Shown piece after piece: positions 9,194 through 20,096 of a stretch of 64,000 nt of DNA. The stretch comes from Proteobacteria bacterium UBA3413. GTDB lineage: Bacteria; Pseudomonadota; Gammaproteobacteria; Magnimaribacterales; D2472. Position numbers and translations under genes: made by a program. The stretch lies in contig DEOR01000065.1 in the NCBI GenBank assembly GCA_002358345.1, forward strand, positions 30,297-94,296, written 5' to 3'. The notes under the pieces were generated by a model. It was given only the letters and a program-made list of their open reading frames with translations, did no database searches and had not been told where the DNA came from. Position 1 is the first letter of the stretch, and each line of letters opens with the position of its first letter.

Positions 9194-9215
9194 AATATGA
9201 TGTAAAAATCATATT
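9194..9215 (+). promoter_or_regulatory. Perfect inverted repeat just before the dnaB start
   Basis: The arms AATATGAT (9194-9201) and ATCATATT (9208-9215) are perfectly complementary around a 6-nt centre. The repeat ends one base before the dnaB ATG, and no Shine-Dalgarno sequence is visible there. It could be an operator over a promoter or a translation-controlling hairpin; the sequence does not decide. Confidence 0.35.
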
Positions 9216-9216
9216 T

Positions 9217-10587
9217 ATGTCAATCCAGTCCATAGAAAATACAGAACAAGTCCGCGACCTTGAAAAGGCCGTGTTAGGCGGCTTGATGCTAGAAACTGAG
9301 AGATATGATGCTGTGAGTCTAATCATTCAATTTTCTGATTTTGAAGGCCAAGACCATCAAAGTATATTCCAGTCCATGGGAGAACTGGTGTACTCCAACA
9401 AACCACTTGATCCTTTAACCGTTTCAGATCGACTGGATAGCAAAAATCTTCTCACCAGAGCTGGCGGCAAAAATTACCTTATTGACCTAGCTTCTGCCAG
9501 CCCATCTGCAGCTAATCTTGAAGCCTATGCTGAAATGATTCGTCAAAAATCTATTTCCAGGAAATTGATGAAAATCAACTCAGAAATAGCTCAATTAATT
9601 CTTAATCCACAAGGCAAAGATGCGGCTGCATTGCTTGATGAAGCGGAAACAAAAATTTTCTCATTGAATGATGAGGCTAGCAAAACTGCTTCAAGCATTC
9701 AGAAATTAGATGTCTTGATACCTCAGTCCATTGATAGGTTAAATCAAATTGCCAATAGCGGTTCCTCTTTGCTAGGCTCATCAACGGGCTTCAAAGATCT
9801 AGATGCTAAATTACAGGGTTTGCAGAAAGGTGACCTGATTATTGTGGCAGCTAGACCCAGCATGGGTAAAACTGCTTTGAGCATGAATATAGTAGAGAAT
9901 TTCTTATTAAACAAAGAGGTTAAGGGCGGCGTTCTTGCATTCAGTCTTGAGATGCCAGCTGAATCGTTGACTACTAGACTCCTTGCGAGCAATGCTAAGA
10001 TTGACCAACAAAAAGTCCGATCAGCATCCATGAATCAAAATGATTTAAAAAGATTTATGGAATCCTCTTCTAAGCTGAAAGATCTGCCTTTGTACATTGA
10101 TGATAGTTCAATGTTATCTCCCATGGAATTAAGAGCTAGAGCTAGAAGAATTCATAGGCAGGAACCTCATGGCTTGTCTTTGATAGTAGTTGATTATCTT
10201 CAGTTAATGGGATTACCCTCTTCAACTGAAAATAGAGTGAATCAAATATCAGAAATATCTCGATCTTTAAAAATGCTAGCAAAAGATTTAAATGTCCCAG
10301 TGATAGCATTGTCTCAGCTAAATAGGTCTGTAGAGCAACGCCCTAATAGGAGACCTGTTATGTCAGACTTAAGGGATTCCGGTGCTATTGAGCAAGATGC
10401 AGATGTAATTTTATTCATCTATAGGGATGAAGTTTATAATGAGGATTCTGAGGAAGGTAACAAAGCAGAAATAATTATAGGCAAACAAAGGAATGGCCCT
10501 ATTGGAAAAGTAAACCTGACATTCCTCAAGGAATTTACTAGATTTGAGGATTTTGCAGTAGATAGCTATTACGACAACATCCAATGA
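9217..10587 (+). CDS. dnaB: Replicative DNA helicase
   Basis: DnaB is the hexameric 5'-3' helicase of the replication fork. The N-terminal helical domain begins at AVLGGLMLE (about residues 18-26), and the RecA-like C-terminal domain has the Walker A motif ARPSMGKTALSMN, the Walker B segment LIVVDYLQLM and the DLRDSGAIEQDADVI motif. The length of 456 residues is normal and no intein is present. The ATG at 9217 is preceded by an inverted repeat instead of a ribosome binding site. The stop overlaps the alr start as ATGA. Confidence 0.97.
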   Translation: MSIQSIENTEQVRDLEKAVLGGLMLETERYDAVSLIIQFSDFEGQDHQSIFQSMGELVYSNKPLDPLTVSDRLDSKNLLTRAGGKNYLIDLASASPSAANLEAYAEMIRQKSISRKLMKINSEIAQLILNPQGKDAAALLDEAETKIFSLNDEASKTASSIQKLDVLIPQSIDRLNQIANSGSSLLGSSTGFKDLDAKLQGLQKGDLIIVAARPSMGKTALSMNIVENFLLNKEVKGGVLAFSLEMPAESLTTRLLASNAKIDQQKVRSASMNQNDLKRFMESSSKLKDLPLYIDDSSMLSPMELRARARRIHRQEPHGLSLIVVDYLQLMGLPSSTENRVNQISEISRSLKMLAKDLNVPVIALSQLNRSVEQRPNRRPVMSDLRDSGAIEQDADVILFIYRDEVYNEDSEEGNKAEIIIGKQRNGPIGKVNLTFLKEFTRFEDFAVDSYYDNIQ

Positions 10588-11636
10588 TGCAACCAAATTC
10601 TGAACTCATTATTGACTATGGGTTAGTAAGAAATAATATTCAGTTCATTAAAGACCAAATCTCACCATCATCGAAGTTTATGGCAATTGTTAAAAGCAAT
10701 GCCTACGGCCATGACCTGGATACAATGGTGCGAGCTCTAAATGATAGCGTTGATGGTTTTGGCGTGGTCCGTCTTGAAGAGGCAATTAATTTACGAGCAA
10801 AATCTGTTTTACCAATCTTGATGATGCAAGGAGTCTACTCTATAGAAGCTTATGATGAATTAAAAAATCATAAAATTTGGACCACGATTCATTCTCTTGC
10901 GCAAATTCCTCTGGCTCAGAAATATTTAGATGATTTAATATTCTGGATTAAAATTAACACAGGAATGAATAGGCTGGGACTGCAGTTACATGAATTAGAG
11001 GCATGTGCCTCTTTTATTAAGGAGGGTAACGTTCTGATGACCCATTTGGCATGCGCAGATAATCCCCGTGATGAGATGAATCAAAGACAATTTTTAAAAT
11101 TTGATGAGGCCTGGAAGAATACAAACCAGAAATTACTTCGCAGCGTTGTTAATTCAGCTGGAGCAATCAATTTTCCAAAACAATCTCATGATTGGTCTAG
11201 AATAGGCATTGGAATGTATGGAGGTCTGCCGCATATACCAGATCTTAAAACAGCCATGTCTTTTAGAAGTCAAATTATTGGATTTCAAGATCTAAAGTTG
11301 GGAGAGCGAATTGGTTATGGTGGTCGGATAAAAACTTCGAGAAATACGAAACTTGCAATAGTTTATTGTGGATATGCCGATGGGTTACCCCAGCCAACCA
11401 TTGATGGAACCAAGGTTAGAGTGAATAATGATATTGCTAATGTTATGGGAAGAGTCAGCATGGATTTAATTTCTATTGATGTCACCGATAATCCGAATTG
11501 CGCCATTGGTGATTGGTGTGAATTTTGGGCACCTGATTTATCTATCAATCTAACTACTCAAACAAATCATTTGATTCCCTATGAACTGATGACCAAAATA
11601 AGTCCAAGAGTAAAAAGACACTATGTGAATGTATGA
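10584..11636 (+). CDS. alr: Alanine racemase
   Basis: Alr interconverts L- and D-alanine with PLP, supplying D-alanine to Ddl (5263). The PLP lysine is K37 in AIVKSNAYGHD. The C-terminal beta domain has GRVSMDLISIDV, and the catalytic tyrosine region is in GERIGYGGR. At 350 residues it is of normal length. Its ATG overlaps the dnaB TGA, and its own stop overlaps the next gene by 4 bp, so dnaB, alr and the di-iron gene are probably translated from one message. dnaB-alr adjacency is common in gammaproteobacteria. Confidence 0.96.
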   Translation: MMQPNSELIIDYGLVRNNIQFIKDQISPSSKFMAIVKSNAYGHDLDTMVRALNDSVDGFGVVRLEEAINLRAKSVLPILMMQGVYSIEAYDELKNHKIWTTIHSLAQIPLAQKYLDDLIFWIKINTGMNRLGLQLHELEACASFIKEGNVLMTHLACADNPRDEMNQRQFLKFDEAWKNTNQKLLRSVVNSAGAINFPKQSHDWSRIGIGMYGGLPHIPDLKTAMSFRSQIIGFQDLKLGERIGYGGRIKTSRNTKLAIVYCGYADGLPQPTIDGTKVRVNNDIANVMGRVSMDLISIDVTDNPNCAIGDWCEFWAPDLSINLTTQTNHLIPYELMTKISPRVKRHYVNV

Positions 11637-12712
11637 AAATTAATTATGTAAAAAATAACCCAAGAGATATTCGCTTGGAAGAAGAATTACCTCCCTATAT
11701 GACAGAAGCTGTAGCAGATGACATCGTGGAGATTTTTAAAACACCATTAGCTGGATCTTACAATTGGGATTACACCATTCAAGATAATAGAATCAAGAAG
11801 CTTTATGAGCTTGGCAAGGAATTAAATTGGAATGTTGAGCTTGATATAGATTGGTCCAGACCTTTTGTAAAATTCACTGAGCCAGTAGAAATTTTTTGGG
11901 ATGAATTTCCCCCTTATCAAAAACTGTCTTATCAAAAGAAGGTTGAGTTTTTAAATCATAGAATCGCATGGAGTCAAAGTCAGTTTCTGCATGGAGAGCA
12001 GGGCGCTCTATTGGTTGCCTCCCAACTGACCTCTTGTGCACCAACATACAATGCAAAGCTTTATGCAGCATCTCAAACTTTTGATGAGGCAAGGCATGTA
12101 GAGGCCTTCAATAAGTACATTCAAACTAGGATAAAAATGATGTACCCAATTGGGAATGCATTGAAGTCCATTCTAGATAAGATACTAACGGATCCAAGGT
12201 GGGATCTAAAATTTATAGGCATGCAAATCATTATTGAAGGTCTGGCCCTAGCAGCATTCCAGTCATCCAGAGAGTTGACAAAAGATCCGGTGCTATATGA
12301 CATGTTGGGATTAATTATTCGAGATGAGGCAAGACACGTTACATTTGGTATCAATTACCTAGAGGAGTTTATTGAAACTTTAACTGAAGAAGAAAAAGAA
12401 GAGAGAGCTCAATTTGCATTTGAGGCTTGCTGGCTAAGTCGAGAAAGGTTGCTATCAACTGATGTGTTTGAGCGCTTTGGGTGGGATATTGAGGAAGCAA
12501 GACAATTTCAGTTAGGCACAGATATCAATAAGCATTTCCAAAAGCTATTATTTCAAAGAGTTATGCCTAATCTTAGGCGAATCGGTCTTTTGAGGGATTC
12601 TGTTAAAGATAAATTTGAGGATCTAGGAATCCTTGAATACGCATCTTCCAAAAGTGATGCCGATATAGATTGGGCAGATTTATCTAGACCTTTATTTGAA
12701 GAAAGTGCGTAA
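11633..12712 (+). CDS. Ferritin-like di-iron protein of unknown function
   Basis: Function not recognised. The 359-residue, mostly helical protein has a complete di-iron ligand set of the ferritin/ribonucleotide reductase R2 type: E122, E152-x2-H155, E202 and E232-x2-H235. Both halves use the same block, a glutamate followed 30 residues later by DEARH (151-155 and 231-235), as if from an internal duplication. There is no signal peptide or membrane segment. It may be an oxidase or oxygenase, or an R2lox-like protein; a true RNR small subunit is unlikely since no large subunit gene is near. It overlaps alr by 4 bp, suggesting co-expression. Confidence 0.8.
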   Translation: MKINYVKNNPRDIRLEEELPPYMTEAVADDIVEIFKTPLAGSYNWDYTIQDNRIKKLYELGKELNWNVELDIDWSRPFVKFTEPVEIFWDEFPPYQKLSYQKKVEFLNHRIAWSQSQFLHGEQGALLVASQLTSCAPTYNAKLYAASQTFDEARHVEAFNKYIQTRIKMMYPIGNALKSILDKILTDPRWDLKFIGMQIIIEGLALAAFQSSRELTKDPVLYDMLGLIIRDEARHVTFGINYLEEFIETLTEEEKEERAQFAFEACWLSRERLLSTDVFERFGWDIEEARQFQLGTDINKHFQKLLFQRVMPNLRRIGLLRDSVKDKFEDLGILEYASSKSDADIDWADLSRPLFEESA

Positions 12713-12765
12713 TTAGTTTTTATTAGCACTAATATCTGATATTCTGTTATCCCATCAAAAACTAA

Positions 12766-14405
<1,640 letters not shown>

Positions 14406-14406
<1 letters not shown>

Positions 14407-15233
14407 TGTTTTTAACTTTAAAAAATTCTAAGATTGGTAACAATGAGCCTATGACTCTTATGGGCGGTGTCAATGTGCTAGAGTCTGAATCCATTGCAAT
14501 GAGCGTGGCTGAGAAGTTTGCTGAAGCAGCATCTGAGCTGAAGATAAATTGGATTTTCAAGGGATCTTTTGATAAGGCCAACCGAAGTTCCATTTCCTCA
14601 TACCGTGGTCCCGGTCTTGATGAAGGCCTAAGAATTTTAGAAAAAGTTAAAGAGACCTTCGATGTTGCAACCATTACAGATATTCATGAGCCTGCCCAAG
14701 CCCTGCCTGTGGCTGAGGTATGTGACATTATTCAAATTCCTGCCTTTTTGTGCAGGCAAACAGATTTGGTAATTGCGGCAGCGCAAACTCAGAAAATTAT
14801 TCAGTTTAAAAAGCCGCAATTTTTATCAGCCCCTGAGATGAAAAATGTGATTGAAAAATGCGAAGAAGCAGGTAATAAGCAGATCATTCTTTGCGAGCGT
14901 GGCAATGTTTTTGGCTATAATAATCTTGTAGTTGATATGCTAAATTTTCAAATTATGAAAAATTTAAATGTACCCGTAATTTTTGATGCAACACATGCTC
15001 TTCAACTTCCTGGTGGCCTGGGTAATGCTGCTGGTGGGAGAAGGGAGTTCTTATTGCCACTTGCAAAGGCTGGGCTTAGCCAGGGGATTGCAGGCTTGTT
15101 TTTAGAGGCGCATCCAAATCCTGACGAGGCAAAGTGTGATGGCCCTTGTGCGATATCCTCGGATCAGATTTACCCCATTTTATCTCAGCTAGCTGCTCTA
15201 GATACTTTTATTAAACAACAAGAAAGCATTTAG
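14406..15233 (+). CDS. kdsA: 3-deoxy-D-manno-octulosonate 8-phosphate synthase
   Basis: KdsA condenses PEP and arabinose 5-phosphate to KDO-8-phosphate for lipopolysaccharide inner core. The sequence has FKGSFDKANRSS near residue 55, the PAFLCRQTDL motif, ILCERGNVFGYNNLV and the C-terminal EAHPNPDEAKCDGP segment. At 275 residues it is normal in size. Its presence shows that the cell makes a KDO-containing outer membrane. The start overlaps pyrG by one base and eno follows after 2 bp. Confidence 0.97.
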
Positions 15234-15235
15234 CA

Positions 15236-16525
15236 GTGCCAAATATTCAATCAATCCAAGCCATCCAGGTTTTTGATTCACGGGGATCCCCAACCGTCTC
15301 TTGTGAAATCTATTTGAGCAATGGGACCTCCTACACTTCTATGGTGCCTAGCGGAGCTTCAACAGGCTCTAGGGAGGCTTTAGAGCTTCGTGATGGGGGC
15401 GATGACTATATGGGCAGAGGAGTGCAAAAGGCCATAGAAAATATCCATCATCATATTGCACCTGCCCTCATGGGACTTGATGCGAGAGATCAACAGTTGA
15501 TTGATGAAAGAATGATAGAGCTAGATGGATCTTCAGCCAAATCTTACTTAGGCGCAAATGCCATTCTGGGAGTTTCGCTGGCTGTGCTTGGAGCAGGCGC
15601 CAAAACATCCCAAACCCCCCTTTATCAATATATTAATCAAGTATTCCATCAGATAAATTCTGTAACGCTGGATATGCAGCTACCGGTTCCAATGTTAAAT
15701 ATTATTAACGGAGGCGAGCATGCTGATAATAATATTGATATCCAAGAGTTTATGATTATGCCTTTAGGCGCATCATCATTTTCCGAAGGAATGCAGTGGT
15801 CTACTGAGATATATGCAGGTTTAAAAACACTCTTACGGCAGAAAAATCTTAGCACAGGCGTTGGAGATGAGGGAGGCTTCGCACCTCACTTACAGTCACA
15901 TCAAGAGGCTATTGCGTTAATTATTCAAGCTATAGAGAATAATAATCTAAGACCAGGAGTAGATGTTAGTATTGCGCTCGACTGCGCTGCGACAGAATTC
16001 TATGATGGCGATTTATATCACCTCAAAGGAGAGTCATTAAAGCTTAATGCCGATGAGTTCTCAGAATATTTAGAATCCTTGAGCTCCAAATACCCTATCG
16101 TCTCAATTGAAGACGGCATGGATGAAAGTGATTACAAGGGCTGGAAAATACTGACTAACGCGCTGGGCAAAAAATGTCAATTGGTTGGCGATGATTTATT
16201 CGTGACCAATGTTGAAGAGCTGCAAAGAGGAATTGATGAATCTCTTGGTAACTCTATCCTAATCAAGTTCAATCAAATTGGAACTATCACCGAGACCATG
16301 CGCACTATTCACCTTGCAAATTTAAATAACTTTACCTCGGTTATTTCACACAGATCAGGTGAGACAGAAGATAGCATGATAGCTGATTTATGCGTTGGCT
16401 TGGGTACCGGGCAAATTAAAACCGGTGCTCCATGTCGCTCTGATAGAGTGGCAAAATATAATCGGTTATTGTGGATAGAGGCACAAAATAAAAATCTAAA
16501 ATTTGCTGGCAATGTTTTTAGCTAA
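15236..16525 (+). CDS. eno: Enolase
   Basis: Enolase interconverts 2-phosphoglycerate and phosphoenolpyruvate; PEP is also the KdsA substrate. Conserved blocks include QVFDSRGSPTV, MVPSGASTGSREALELRDGG, GDEGGFAP, the SIEDGMDESD metal site, and SHRSGETED with the substrate-binding residues. The 429 residues match the family. The start is a GTG at 15236, two bases after the kdsA stop. The last 14 bp overlap ftsB. Confidence 0.98.
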   Translation: MPNIQSIQAIQVFDSRGSPTVSCEIYLSNGTSYTSMVPSGASTGSREALELRDGGDDYMGRGVQKAIENIHHHIAPALMGLDARDQQLIDERMIELDGSSAKSYLGANAILGVSLAVLGAGAKTSQTPLYQYINQVFHQINSVTLDMQLPVPMLNIINGGEHADNNIDIQEFMIMPLGASSFSEGMQWSTEIYAGLKTLLRQKNLSTGVGDEGGFAPHLQSHQEAIALIIQAIENNNLRPGVDVSIALDCAATEFYDGDLYHLKGESLKLNADEFSEYLESLSSKYPIVSIEDGMDESDYKGWKILTNALGKKCQLVGDDLFVTNVEELQRGIDESLGNSILIKFNQIGTITETMRTIHLANLNNFTSVISHRSGETEDSMIADLCVGLGTGQIKTGAPCRSDRVAKYNRLLWIEAQNKNLKFAGNVFS

Positions 16526-16811
16526 AATCTTGATAGGGCTTTTCCTAACATTGGTGACTATTACTTTTTATAGCCTGTACTTTGGCGGTGATAGCAAGCA
16601 AACATACCTAGATATTCATGCTGAAAATCAGCTGCTGATTGAAAGCAATGCTGATCTCTCTAAGCAAAACAATCTTCTAGAATTAGAAATTCAAAGCAAA
16701 CAGCAGAATGATATGCATGCAGAAAAATTTGCACGCGAACAACTCAATCTTATCTACAAAGATGAAGATTTTCTAAGCTTTGAGACCAAAAAACCTAATG
16801 CACCACAATAG
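16512..16811 (+). CDS. ftsB: Cell division protein FtsB
   Basis: FtsB is a small bitopic protein that forms a coiled coil with FtsL and binds FtsQ. One membrane segment (about residues 4-22) is followed by a heptad-rich helix including ENQLLIESNADLSKQNNLL, and then the REQLNLIYKDED segment typical of the septum initiator family. I chose the ATG at 16512 (99 residues) over the in-frame TTG at 16503. It overlaps eno by 14 bp and ispDF by 14 bp. The eno-ftsB-ispD order supports the call. Confidence 0.93.
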   Translation: MFLAKILIGLFLTLVTITFYSLYFGGDSKQTYLDIHAENQLLIESNADLSKQNNLLELEIQSKQQNDMHAEKFAREQLNLIYKDEDFLSFETKKPNAPQ

Positions 16812-17955
16812 TAAAGTTGCAGTAATAATACCTGCTGCTGGAAAAGGTGTGAGGTTTGGAGCAGATAAGCCAAAACAGTATAGTGTCCTTGGGGAGCAGA
16901 CGATATTGGAGCGCTCTGTAAATATTTTTTTGAATATTCCTGAAGTTTTAAGAGTGATCATTGCAGTTGATCAAGACGATGAGTTCATTCACTCTCAATC
17001 CTTTATTGCCCATCCAAAAATTACAATAGTAAATGGAGGCAGCTCAAGAAGCACCTCAGTTTTTAATGCAGTTAAAATTCTAGAAGCAAGAGATATTCCA
17101 GCAGTAGCTATTCATGATGCTTCCCGCCCTTGGTTGCAGCCTAATCATTTCTTAGACCTTTTGCGTCAATTCCATGCACACAATGAGTGGGATGGTGTGT
17201 ACCCTGCAATTGAAATGATAGATTCGATCAGGGAAAAAAGAAATGATGAATTGGTTCCAGTTAATAGAGAGAATTTTATGCAAATTCAAACCCCTCAAAT
17301 CTTCAATACCAATGCTTTGCAAATCGCTCTAAAAAAAGTTATTGATTCTGGTATGAATCTAACTGACGAAACGCAAGCCATGGAAAATGCAGGTTATAGG
17401 GTAAAAGCCATGCAAGGTGATAGATCTAATCTCAAGGTTACTTATTCTCATGATTTAAATGCAGCAAAAAATATAGATTATAGAATTGGACGAGGTATAG
17501 ATTTTCATAAATTATTGCCAGGCAGTGGTATAACCTTAGGCGGCTTATCGATAGTTTGCGATCTAGCCATTGTTGCTCATTCTGATGGAGATATTGTTCT
17601 TCATGCTTTGGCTGATGCGCTACTTGGTGCCGGTGGCTTAAATGATATCGGTTTTTATTTTCCTGACACTGATAGCCAGAACAAAGGCTTATCAAGCCTA
17701 ATTATTATTAAAAAAGCAATGGGTTTGCTTGCACAAAAAAACCTCCAACCCTCAAATGTAGATTTGGTAATTATTTGTGAGCAACCAAAAATTTCTCCTC
17801 ATGTTAATGCCATGAAGGCTAGGTTAGCTAGCTTGCTCACAATGGAGACAGGTGATATTTCTATCAAAGCAACTACAACAGAAGGCATGGGTATTATTGG
17901 GCAGGGAAATGGAATTGCTGTTTATGCTATAGCTTCATTAAAAAAATTAATATGA
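16798..17955 (+). CDS. ispDF: Bifunctional IspD/IspF of the MEP isoprenoid pathway
   Basis: The N-terminal half (about residues 1-222) is IspD, which makes CDP-methylerythritol: PAAGKGVRFGADKPKQY and IHDASRPW are visible. The C-terminal half (about 225-385) is IspF, which forms the cyclic diphosphate: GRGIDFH, VAHSDGDIVLHALADALLG and the TTTEGMG motif. In most gammaproteobacteria these are separate adjacent genes; here they are one frame with no stop between. I use the ATG at 16798, not the upstream TTG. IspG of the same pathway is at 45148. The stop overlaps surE by 4 bp. Confidence 0.95.
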   Translation: MHHNSKVAVIIPAAGKGVRFGADKPKQYSVLGEQTILERSVNIFLNIPEVLRVIIAVDQDDEFIHSQSFIAHPKITIVNGGSSRSTSVFNAVKILEARDIPAVAIHDASRPWLQPNHFLDLLRQFHAHNEWDGVYPAIEMIDSIREKRNDELVPVNRENFMQIQTPQIFNTNALQIALKKVIDSGMNLTDETQAMENAGYRVKAMQGDRSNLKVTYSHDLNAAKNIDYRIGRGIDFHKLLPGSGITLGGLSIVCDLAIVAHSDGDIVLHALADALLGAGGLNDIGFYFPDTDSQNKGLSSLIIIKKAMGLLAQKNLQPSNVDLVIICEQPKISPHVNAMKARLASLLTMETGDISIKATTTEGMGIIGQGNGIAVYAIASLKKLI

Positions 17956-18701
17956 ATATCTTGCTAACAAATGATGATGGATATACAGCGGTAGGTATTG
18001 AGGAGCTCTCTAGCGCTTTAGGAGTATCGAATAATATTTTTTTAGTTGCCCCTAAAACAAATTGCAGCGGCATGAGTGCCGCAATTAGCTTACATAAGGA
18101 AATTGAAGTAGAGGAGATTGCAAAAAATACTTATGCAGTCTCAGGCACTCCAGCTGATTGTTCTTACCTCGGATTATTATCGATTATCTCTGAGCCTATT
18201 GATATGATAGTTTCTGGAATCAATTTAGGGGCAAACCTTGGAGAGGATGTCTTTTATTCTGGAACGGTTGGGGCTGCAATAGCTGGTCGAAGATTAAATT
18301 ATGTTCCAGTGGCTTTTTCAGTTGCTGCTTATCAACCAAAACATATTAAATTTATTGCAAAAAAAGCAGCTGAAATTACTCAGCAAGCCACCAATTTACC
18401 TGCTGATAAAAATTTGTTGGTCAATGTAAATTTTCCTGATCTTCCTGCTGCTGCAATCCAAGGGATAAAAATAACCAGCTTGGGAAAACAAGAAATTCCT
18501 GACACACCCCAGTTAATAAAAAAAAATCAGCTCTCAGCTTTTTATAGCTTTGGTCCGTCAGGAACTTTAATGCCGAACCAAACGAACACTGATATCCAAG
18601 CAATCAACGAGCATTTTATTTCAATTTCAATTCTTGATTATAATTTAACTGCAGTTGCATCTGATTGGGGTCTCTTTGAGGAGGTATTTGTAAATGCATA
18701 A
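17952..18701 (+). CDS. surE: 5'/3'-nucleotidase SurE
   Basis: SurE is a metal-dependent nucleoside monophosphate phosphatase linked to stationary-phase survival. The metal-binding aspartates are in ILLTNDDGY (residues 3-11); CSGMSAAIS, GTPADC and VSGINLGANLGEDVFYSGT follow. The 249 residues are typical. It overlaps ispDF by 4 bp (ATGA) and pcm by 8 bp. The surE-pcm-nlpD order is the standard gammaproteobacterial stationary-phase locus, although rpoS is missing from it here. Confidence 0.96.
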   Translation: MNILLTNDDGYTAVGIEELSSALGVSNNIFLVAPKTNCSGMSAAISLHKEIEVEEIAKNTYAVSGTPADCSYLGLLSIISEPIDMIVSGINLGANLGEDVFYSGTVGAAIAGRRLNYVPVAFSVAAYQPKHIKFIAKKAAEITQQATNLPADKNLLVNVNFPDLPAAAIQGIKITSLGKQEIPDTPQLIKKNQLSAFYSFGPSGTLMPNQTNTDIQAINEHFISISILDYNLTAVASDWGLFEEVFVNA

Positions 18702-19371
18702 TTCTGGATTTACATCTGCTAGAGCAAAAGAACAAATGATCCAATTATTACTTGAGATGGGTATTAAAGATTTTCGTGTCTTAGATGCAATGAGCCAGGT
18801 TCCTAGGCATATTTTTCTAGATGAAGCCTTGTGGAGCAGGGCCTATGAAAATAGAGCTTTAACCATTGGGTACAAACAAACTATTTCTCAGCCCTATATT
18901 GTTGCCAAGATGACAGAGTATTTAATAAGCCACACAGCAAAAAGAGGCAGGGTATTAAATAATGTTCTTGAAATTGGTTCAGGTTGCGGATACCAGTCAG
19001 CAGTTCTATCTTATTTTGCGAATGAAATTTTTGCAGTAGAGAGAATCAAGCCCCTGGTCATCAAATCTAGAGAAAACCTCAGAGAGCTAAAAATTAGAAA
19101 TGTAATGGTCAAACATGCAGATGGTTTTGAGGGCTGGGGAGAAAGTATTAAATTTGATGGGATCATTTGCGCGGCAGCACCAAGACAGTACCCAGAAGAG
19201 CTGACGGAGTTACTTGAGATTGATGGCAAATTAGTTATCCCTGTTGGGCTAGAGGGCCAGCAAAAACTATACGTAGTGACGAAGAAAACTGAAACAGAGC
19301 ATGAAGAGATGATATATGAAGATGTTGCATTTGTTCCCATGCTGCCTGGAACATCAATTGGGAGTATTTAA
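18694..19371 (+). CDS. pcm: Protein-L-isoaspartate O-methyltransferase
   Basis: Pcm methylates abnormal isoaspartyl residues in aged proteins so that they can revert to aspartate. Signatures are VPRHIFLDEALWSRAYENRAL, the QTISQPYIVAKMTE motif, and the SAM-binding loop VLEIGSGCGYQSAVLS near residues 90-105. At 225 residues it is close to the E. coli enzyme (208). It overlaps surE by 8 bp. Between pcm and nlpD a popT-type gene has been placed. Confidence 0.96.
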   Translation: MHNSGFTSARAKEQMIQLLLEMGIKDFRVLDAMSQVPRHIFLDEALWSRAYENRALTIGYKQTISQPYIVAKMTEYLISHTAKRGRVLNNVLEIGSGCGYQSAVLSYFANEIFAVERIKPLVIKSRENLRELKIRNVMVKHADGFEGWGESIKFDGIICAAAPRQYPEELTELLEIDGKLVIPVGLEGQQKLYVVTKKTETEHEEMIYEDVAFVPMLPGTSIGSI

Positions 19372-19376
19372 ATATT

Positions 19377-20096
19377 ATGCTGCAAATTAAATATGCTTGT
19401 GCTGGATTTTTAATGGGTATTGCTGAACTTATCCCAGGAATATCTGGCTCAACCATTGCCGTAATATTCAATATTTATAAGAATCTAATGAGTATTTTAA
19501 CCGAGCTTAAATGGAGCAATGCATCTTTCAATCTAGGTAAATTAACTAGAGTGTTCCAGTTAAGGTTATTTGCCCCATTAATATTTTCTATGTTTCTTTC
19601 AATACTCCTTTTTTCAAAGGGCATAGATTACTTGCTAACTAATTATGAGCAGCCCTTTTTTTTATTGCTGGGGTGGCTAATGATGCTGCTGTCTATACAG
19701 GTTGGAAATTTTTTTACAGCTATTATTAGCAAACCTACCTTATTAATTTTTCTGATAGGCGGAGTATTTTTAGGCTTCTTGCTAAGCAACCTAGGAGTGG
19801 ATTCAGCAAACGCCCACCCTTTATACCTGTTTATTTCTGGAATTATAGCTTTTGCATTCTTTTTAATTCCTGGAATCTCTGGGAGCGCCATGCTCATCGC
19901 TCTAGGCGTGTATGGAGCAGTGATTAAGGGAATCTCTAATTTTGATTTTGAGACTCTAATTCCATTTGGTGCAGGGTGTTTTACTTCTCTAGTCTTGCTT
20001 CCAAGATTAATTTTAGCAATCTATAAAGCTTATGAAGATCAAATGTTATTAATCTTTTCAGGCCTTATCTTTTGTTCAGGATATTTTTTAATCTAA
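19377..20096 (+). CDS. popT: DUF368 / PopT-type undecaprenyl phosphate translocase
   Basis: The 239-residue protein is strongly hydrophobic with about eight membrane segments and two copies of the PGISGS motif (residues 20-25 and 165-170), the mark of DUF368 and of an inverted internal repeat. Members of this family (PopT) have been shown to return undecaprenyl phosphate across the membrane for reuse as cell wall lipid carrier. The function here is inferred from the family. It is somewhat shorter than many members. The stop overlaps the nlpD ATG (TAATG), linking it to another cell wall gene. Confidence 0.85.
   Translation: MLQIKYACAGFLMGIAELIPGISGSTIAVIFNIYKNLMSILTELKWSNASFNLGKLTRVFQLRLFAPLIFSMFLSILLFSKGIDYLLTNYEQPFFLLLGWLMMLLSIQVGNFFTAIISKPTLLIFLIGGVFLGFLLSNLGVDSANAHPLYLFISGIIAFAFFLIPGISGSAMLIALGVYGAVIKGISNFDFETLIPFGAGCFTSLVLLPRLILAIYKAYEDQMLLIFSGLIFCSGYFLI

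Noticed and set aside
12713..12765. Inverted repeat TTAGTTTTT / AAAAACTAA before pyrG, possible attenuator
   Set aside because: The arms are 35 bp apart and AT-only apart from one G/C pair; there is no terminator-like T-run or initial G-run as in known pyrG attenuation.
19011..19340. Open frame of 109 codons on the minus strand inside pcm
   Set aside because: Fully opposite a clear methyltransferase gene; low-complexity Ser-rich translation typical of a shadow frame.
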